A program made the position numbers and the translations under genes. The notes under the pieces are model-generated. The model was not told the origin of the DNA. It did not search any database and saw only the letters and a list, made by a program, of their open reading frames with translations. DNA of 10,386 nt from contig JACMQP010000091.1 of the NCBI GenBank assembly GCA_014376915.1, forward strand, positions 1 to 10,386, given 5' to 3'. Source of the stretch: Ramlibacter sp. Lineage in GTDB: Bacteria > Pseudomonadota > Gammaproteobacteria > Burkholderiales > Burkholderiaceae. Below are positions 6,822-10,386 of the stretch, in pieces. Each line of letters begins with the position of its first letter. Positions within the stretch are counted from its first letter, which is position 1.

Positions 6822-7544
6822 ATGGCCCGCCTCGCTTCCGTCACCCCCTTTGTCACAGGCGCTCGCGCCAGCAACGTCAACTATCTCGGCGCCGCCCGCT
6901 GCCGCCACAAGTTCCAGCTCTATTACCCCAACGGCTTCGACGACGCGGTCTACCAGGTGGCCGAACGGGGCGTCAAGGAACGCGCCCATCTGGAGTGGAA
7001 CACCGAGCTCAATCCGCCCGCCTACCGGCGCCTGCTGGCGCGCGGCGAGTACGCCCGCATCGTCGACATCGCGCTGCGGGTCGAGGCCCGCTGCAACCTG
7101 TTGTTCTCGTTCGAGAAGATGGCCTTGCGCGACGCGGTGAAAGCACCGGCCGATGCCCGGCGCTTCGCCACCGCCCTGTACGCGTTTCTCTATGGCCGGG
7201 GCTCGCCGCAGCGCAAGTTCGAGGCCTGGATCGAGGCGCTCGGCGCCCTGCCGCGGCGCCAGTCCCGGGTCCTGGCGTGGCCGCTGGTGACGGTGTTCGG
7301 CCAGATCGCGCGGCCCGATGCCCATTTGTTCCTGAAGCCGATGGTCACGCGCAAGGCGGCGCGGACCTACGGCTACGACTTCGACTACCAGGCGACGCCG
7401 TCTTGGCCGGTCTACCGCGACTTGCAGACCTTCGCCGCCATCCTGCTGCGCGATCTCGACCGCAAGCCCGGTTTCCGGGCCCGCGACATGATCGACATCC
7501 AGTCGTTCATCTGGGTCCAGGGCTCGGCCGAGTACCAGCGTTAG
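6822..7544 (+). CDS. Conserved protein of unknown function (240 aa, soluble)
   Basis: I cannot assign a function. The 240-residue protein has no signal peptide or membrane helix and looks cytoplasmic. It is mixed alpha-helical and rich in Arg and aromatic residues. Notable stretches are YLGAARCRHKFQLYYPNGFD (21-40), LLFSFEKMALRDAVK (93-107), WPLVTVFGQIARPDAHLFLK (153-172), KPMVTRKAARTYGYDFDY (172-189) and the C-terminal RDMIDIQSFIWVQGSAEY (221-238). The last two read like family-conserved blocks, and I have an impression of similar hypothetical proteins in other proteobacteria but no named family. The ATG at 6822 has AAGGA at the right distance. Codon use and GC content look native, with strong third-position GC. 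It follows the phosphoesterase on the same strand after 92 bases and converges on exbD with only 20 bases between stops. A nucleic-acid-related role is conceivable from the charged composition but not supported by any catalytic motif. Confidence 0.85.
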   Translation: MARLASVTPFVTGARASNVNYLGAARCRHKFQLYYPNGFDDAVYQVAERGVKERAHLEWNTELNPPAYRRLLARGEYARIVDIALRVEARCNLLFSFEKMALRDAVKAPADARRFATALYAFLYGRGSPQRKFEAWIEALGALPRRQSRVLAWPLVTVFGQIARPDAHLFLKPMVTRKAARTYGYDFDYQATPSWPVYRDLQTFAAILLRDLDRKPGFRARDMIDIQSFIWVQGSAEYQR

Positions 7545-7564
7545 CTGCCAGCCACCCGCGCGCC

Positions 7565-7990
7565 TCAGGGCAGGAACTGCTCCGCACCGACCAGGCCGAT
7601 CTTGGCCAGGCCTTGGCGCTGAGCCGCAGCCAGCACGCCGGCAACCACCTCGTACTTGGCACTGCGGTCGGGCCGCAGGTGGATTTCGGGCGCGTCGGGT
7701 TGCGCCGCGGCTTGCGCGAGCTTCGCTTCCAGCGCTTCGCGGCCGAGCGCCTCACCATTCCACAGCAGCTGGCCGCCGGGCAGCACGTCGATCCTGACCA
7801 CCTGCGGCTCGACCGGCGGCGGCGGCGCGGCGGCCGAGGGCATCTCGAGATTGACCGAATGCAGCTGGACCGGGATGGTGATGATCAGCATCACCAGCAA
7901 CACCAGCATCACGTCGATCAGCGGCGTGGTGTTCATCTCCACCATCACGTCCGCATCGCCCTCGTCGCCGGTGCCGATCTGGATTGCCAT
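7565..7990 (-). CDS. exbD: ExbD/TolR family biopolymer transport protein (second copy)
   Basis: Proton-conducting partner of ExbB in a TonB-type energy-transducing motor. It has 141 residues: a short acidic cytoplasmic N-terminus, one membrane helix at about 22-42 (MNTTPLIDVMLVLLVMLIITI) with the essential Asp26, then a periplasmic domain. A proline-rich link AAAPPPPVEP (53-62) joins the helix to this domain, unlike its neighbour copy. The C-terminal part contains IHLRPDRSAKYEVVAGVLAAAQ (103-124), the usual ExbD/TolR fold segment. The ATG at 7990 has AGGA seven bases upstream, and this AGGA overlaps the stop codon of the first exbD, so the two are probably translationally coupled. It is the last gene of the exbB-exbD-exbD set; the next gene is convergent. 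It could be named exbD2 or tolR-like; no tol genes are nearby, which favours ExbD. Confidence 0.92.
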   Translation of the reverse strand: MAIQIGTGDEGDADVMVEMNTTPLIDVMLVLLVMLIITIPVQLHSVNLEMPSAAAPPPPVEPQVVRIDVLPGGQLLWNGEALGREALEAKLAQAAAQPDAPEIHLRPDRSAKYEVVAGVLAAAQRQGLAKIGLVGAEQFLP

Positions 7991-7999
7991 GGTGCGGTC

Positions 8000-8419
8000 C
8001 TAACGCGTCGGCGGTTCGGTGATAAAGCCGATCCGCTCGATGCCGATCTGCTGCGCCGCGAACACCACCCGGCCGATGGCGTCGTAGTCGGCGCGGGCGT
8101 CGGCGCGGATGTGGACTTCGGGCTGGGGTTTTTGCGCTGCCACCAGCGCCAGCCGCTGGGCCAGCTGCTCCGGTTGCGCCAGCCGGGTGTCGAACCAGTA
8201 GATGCCGCCGCCGGCATCGACCGAGACGATCACGTTTTCCGGCCGGGTCTCGCGCACCTGAACGTCCTCGCGCGGCAGGCTGACCACGACCGAGCTGTTC
8301 ACCACCGGGATTGTGATCAGGAAGATGATCAGCAGCACCAGCATCACGTCCACCAGCGGCGTGGTGTTGATCTGCGACATCAGGGCGTCGTCCGGCTCAG
8401 GCCGGTAGCGGATTGCCAT
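8000..8419 (-). CDS. exbD: ExbD/TolR family biopolymer transport protein (first copy)
   Basis: Proton-channel subunit that pairs with ExbB. It has 139 residues: cytoplasmic N-terminus RYRPEPDDALMSQINTTP (4-21), one membrane helix at about 22-40 with the essential Asp24 in PLVDVMLVLL (21-30), and a periplasmic domain with VHIRADARADYDAIGRVVFAAQ (102-123). The start is the ATG at 8419, which overlaps the exbB TGA by one base (TGATG), a sign of coupled translation; the long open frame continuing upstream in this phase is an antisense-type shadow over exbB, not coding. It resembles the second ExbD in layout and size but differs clearly in sequence, so the duplication is not recent. In Xanthomonas-type tonB-exbB-exbD1-exbD2 loci two ExbD proteins also occur together, and one there has a specialised role; that parallel is by analogy only. 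Confidence 0.93.
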   Translation of the reverse strand: MAIRYRPEPDDALMSQINTTPLVDVMLVLLIIFLITIPVVNSSVVVSLPREDVQVRETRPENVIVSVDAGGGIYWFDTRLAQPEQLAQRLALVAAQKPQPEVHIRADARADYDAIGRVVFAAQQIGIERIGFITEPPTR

Positions 8420-9303
8420 CAGGCGGCCACCGGCTCGGGTTGGGCTTCGCGCCGGGCCACGGCGGCCAGCAGCACGGTGTGCAGGTCGGAGCCGAATTCG
8501 CGCACCGTGTCCATCGCCACCTTGTTGCGGCGCACCAGCCAGTTGTAGCCCAGCACCGCCGGCACCGCAACCGCCAGCCCGATTGCGGTCATGATCAGCG
8601 CCTCGCCGACCGGGCCTGCCACCTTGTCGATCGACGCCTGCCCCGACGCGCCGATCTTCACCAGCGCGTTGTAGATGCCCCAGACCGTGCCGAACAGGCC
8701 AACGAAGGGCGCCGTCGATCCCACGGTGGCCAGCACCGCCAGCCCTTCCTGGGTGCGGCTGTGGACGGTTGCCACCGCGCGTTCGATGCTCTGCGTCACC
8801 CAGGTGTTGAGGTCGACCTGGCCGATCAGTCCGTCGTGCTTGCGGGTGGCCTCCAGCGCCGACTCGGCGATGAAGCGGTAAGGGCTGCCCAGCTGCAAGG
8901 TGTCGGCGCCGTGGCGCACAGTGTCGGCGGTCCAGAAGCTCTGCCGCGCCGCGCGGCCCTGGCCGCCCATCTTCGTCTGCGCGACCAGCTTGGTCAGCAG
9001 CACGTACCAGCTCGCCAGCGACATGATGACCAGGATGACAAGCGTGGTGCGGGCCACCCAGTCGCCTTGCGCCCACAGGGCCTGCAGGCCATACGGATTG
9101 GCGCCGCTGACCACCGGCGGCTGGATCGCGGGCAACGTCCGCAATGCGGGCGACGCGGCCAGCGTCGGCGCCGGCACGCCCGGCGCAGCCGCGCGGGCCG
9201 CGGGTTCCGGGGCCTGGGCCTGCACCGGCAGCGCCGCCGGCAGGAACAGGGTCACACAGGCGGCGAGCGCGGCGCGGCGAAGCAGGCTGGAGTCGAAGTG
9301 CAT
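8419..9303 (-). CDS. exbB: ExbB/TolQ/MotA family proton channel protein with N-terminal signal peptide
   Basis: Inner-membrane scaffold of the ExbB-ExbD motor, which uses proton flow to energise TonB. At 294 residues it is the long form of ExbB. Residues 1-28 look like a cleavable signal peptide (RR at 9-10, hydrophobic core, ending LPVQA), followed by an Ala/Pro-rich periplasmic stretch to about 65. Membrane helices lie near 83-107 (ARTTLVILVIMSLASWYVLL), 187-212 with the conserved ATVGSTAPFVGLFGTVWGI (192-210), and 233-257 (GEALIMTAIGLAVAVPAVLG). The conserved Thr residues of the helix-2 and helix-3 channel lining are present. The start at 9303 was chosen because it gives a proper signal peptide; upstream in-frame sequence is not protein-like, and the Shine-Dalgarno is weak. 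It is the first gene of exbB-exbD-exbD and divergent from nudJ. No tonB gene adjoins it and no Fur-box-like sequence was seen in the 69-base gap. Confidence 0.94.
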   Translation of the reverse strand: MHFDSSLLRRAALAACVTLFLPAALPVQAQAPEPAARAAAPGVPAPTLAASPALRTLPAIQPPVVSGANPYGLQALWAQGDWVARTTLVILVIMSLASWYVLLTKLVAQTKMGGQGRAARQSFWTADTVRHGADTLQLGSPYRFIAESALEATRKHDGLIGQVDLNTWVTQSIERAVATVHSRTQEGLAVLATVGSTAPFVGLFGTVWGIYNALVKIGASGQASIDKVAGPVGEALIMTAIGLAVAVPAVLGYNWLVRRNKVAMDTVREFGSDLHTVLLAAVARREAQPEPVAA

Positions 9304-9359
9304 TGGGGACGATGGGATGGCCGGGGTGCACGCATTGTGTCGCAGCGCGCGCGGCCGTG

Positions 9360-9369
9360 GCAATATTGC
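9360..9369. other. Perfect 10-bp palindrome before nudJ
   Basis: GCAATATTGC ends three bases before the nudJ ATG and is the only AT-rich patch in the 69-base exbB-nudJ gap. It could be part of an operator or, on the plus strand, a -10 element placing transcription start at or near the ATG. No good -35 is at the usual distance, so its role is uncertain. Confidence 0.35.
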
Positions 9370-9372
9370 GGC

Positions 9373-9849
9373 ATGCGCCACCGCTTCCAGCCCCGGGTCA
9401 CCGTCGCCGCCGTCATCGAGCGCGAAGGCCGCTTCCTGCTGATCGAGGAGGAAACCTCGGTTGGCCTGCGGCTGAACAACCCGGCCGGCCACCTCGACCC
9501 CGGCGAAGCGCCGGCCGAGGGCTGTGTGCGCGAAACGCTGGAGGAAACGGCGCACCACTTCACGCCGACGGCGCTGATCGGCATCTATCTGTCGCGCAGC
9601 GAGCGGCCCGGCCGCGAGGACGTGACCTACATGCGGCTGGCCTTCTGCGGCGAGCTCGGCCTGCAGGAGCCGCACCGCCCGCTGGACACCGGCATCGTCC
9701 GCACGCTGTGGATGACCGAGCAGGAAATCCGCGCCAGCGCCGAGCGCCACCGCAGCCCGCTGCTACTGCGCTGCCTGGACGACTACCTGGCGGGCCGGCG
9801 CTATCCGCTTTCGGCGGTCTACACCGACGCCAGCGTGTACCGGCCTTGA
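9373..9849 (+). CDS. nudJ: Nudix hydrolase, NudJ (phosphatase NudJ) type
   Basis: Hydrolyses phosphate bonds in nucleoside di/triphosphates or thiamine pyrophosphate precursors; E. coli NudJ acts on HMP-PP and thiamine pyrophosphate. The 158 residues match NudJ (153). The Nudix box runs from Gly39 to about residue 61: GHLDPGE (39-45), then RETLEETA (53-60), with metal-binding Glu54, Glu57 and Glu58 intact. The Gly normally ending the EETG core is Ala60, a change I recall as common in betaproteobacterial NudJ relatives. Other NudJ features are PRVTVAAVIEREGRFLLIEE (7-26), LNNPAGHL (34-41) and RHRSPLLLRCLDDYLAGRRYPL (125-146), whose RSPL and Y-x-x-G-x-RYPL match the E. coli protein. The ATG at 9373 lacks a Shine-Dalgarno. 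It is divergent from exbB and converges on the acyltransferase gene 41 bases beyond its stop. In many relatives it sits next to mnmA; it does not here. Confidence 0.92.
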   Translation: MRHRFQPRVTVAAVIEREGRFLLIEEETSVGLRLNNPAGHLDPGEAPAEGCVRETLEETAHHFTPTALIGIYLSRSERPGREDVTYMRLAFCGELGLQEPHRPLDTGIVRTLWMTEQEIRASAERHRSPLLLRCLDDYLAGRRYPLSAVYTDASVYRP

Positions 9850-9890
9850 GGCACCCTGGTTGCTGTGCGGACCCGGCCTGACCTGCGTCG

Positions 9891-10386
9891 TCACGGCGCG
9901 CGGCGGATGATCCGCCGCCAGCGTTCCACCGGCCGGTCGATCAGCGCGTAGAACAACAGCGAACAGCCGATCACGGCCACGAACATCACCGCGAAATAGG
10001 CAGCGCCTTCCCGCTTCCCCAGCATGTCGAAGCTGGCGGCGCCGTGGAACAGCCAGGCGCTCACGACCACGCAGACGGCCCAGTGCAGCAGGAACATCGG
10101 GTAGGCGATCTTTCCCATCACGGCGGCAGCGCGGGTGGGCCACGTCGCCCGTCCGCCCGGGTGCTGCACCAAATACAGCAGGATCACCGCGAACGGCAGC
10201 ACGCTGCCGGCCAGGTTGGCCTTGTCGACGTCGGCCTGTTCCAGCCCCGGCACCAGGTAGACGTGCAGCAGATACGCCGCGCACGCCAGCAGGAACACCG
10301 GAAGCCGGATACGCACCGCGCTGCGATAGAAATACGCCACGGACCCGAGCGCGAACACGAAGCCGTTGCCGATCGGGCTGCCATAG
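9891..10386 (-). CDS. Acyltransferase-3 (OafA/YrhL) family membrane protein, N-terminus outside window
   Basis: Integral membrane acyltransferase that usually O-acetylates polysaccharide, lipopolysaccharide or peptidoglycan sugars. Only the last 164 residues are visible; the frame stays open to base 10386, and full family members are about 350-650 residues. Visible helices include FALGSVAYFY, RLPVFLLACAAYLLHVYLV, SVLPFAVILLYLVQ, MGKIAYPMFLLHWAVCVVVS and FAVMFVAVIGCSLLFYALID. The LGKI-Y-x-x-F-LLHW pattern and the terminal LIDRPVERWRR are hallmarks of the C-terminal part of this family. The catalytic His and Arg of the early helices would lie outside the window, so activity cannot be judged. 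A GTG at 10358 is internal, not a start. It converges on nudJ, with 41 bases between stops and no obvious terminator there. The substrate and any link to a sugar locus beyond the edge are unknown. Confidence 0.85.
   Translation of the reverse strand, partial: YGSPIGNGFVFALGSVAYFYRSAVRIRLPVFLLACAAYLLHVYLVPGLEQADVDKANLAGSVLPFAVILLYLVQHPGGRATWPTRAAAVMGKIAYPMFLLHWAVCVVVSAWLFHGAASFDMLGKREGAAYFAVMFVAVIGCSLLFYALIDRPVERWRRIIRRAP

Noticed and set aside
8420..9331. Long N-terminal extension of the first ExbD in the same frame
   Set aside because: The extension overlaps exbB in another phase and is Arg/Gly/Pro-rich noise; the ATG at 8419 gives a normal ExbD.
9304..9372. Fur box controlling exbB
   Set aside because: No GATAAT-type repeats are present in the gap; it is almost entirely GC-rich.

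Overview
High-GC proteobacterial chromosomal DNA. Protein content and order fit a betaproteobacterium of the order Burkholderiales. Pointers are the three-subunit pntAA-pntAB-pntB transhydrogenase, a NudJ-type Nudix protein with the EETA ending that I recall from betaproteobacterial homologues, a long ExbB with a signal peptide, and a DppB-like permease. The order-level assignment is an inference; I cannot name a genus. Coding density is very high and no gap exceeds about 165 bases. I saw no rRNA, tRNA, CRISPR array, insertion sequence or phage gene.

Layout. Bases 1-5410 are all read on the minus strand. In transcription order they are pntAA (5410-4292), pntAB (4270-3947), pntB (3950-2520), fadD (2473-797), then a paired REP-like inverted element (716-790), then a dppB-like ABC permease (701 to beyond base 1, cut by the window edge). 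pntAA to fadD have gaps of 21, -4 and 46 bases and probably form one transcript; the REP-like element separates it from the permease. A 164-base divergent gap (5411-5574) carries the likely pnt promoter. On the plus strand follow a membrane-anchored metallophosphoesterase (5575-6729) and a conserved protein of unknown function (6822-7544). Convergent to these, on the minus strand, is exbB-exbD-exbD (9303-7565). Divergent from exbB, across a 69-base gap, is nudJ (9373-9849, plus). The window ends inside an acyltransferase-3 family membrane protein on the minus strand (10386-9891, N-terminus missing).

How the genes work together. The transhydrogenase couples proton re-entry to NADPH formation from NADH. 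FadD activates fatty acids to acyl-CoA and sits in the same apparent transcript. ExbB with two ExbD paralogues would form a proton-driven motor energising a TonB protein that is not encoded next to it. The other genes are single functions: peptide-type import, phosphoester hydrolysis, nucleotide or thiamine pyrophosphate hydrolysis, and envelope or polysaccharide acylation.

I did not find a clearly new multi-gene system. The points most worth a second look are the unassigned 240-residue protein, the REP-like pair, the tandem exbD pair without tonB, and the pnt-fadD linkage.
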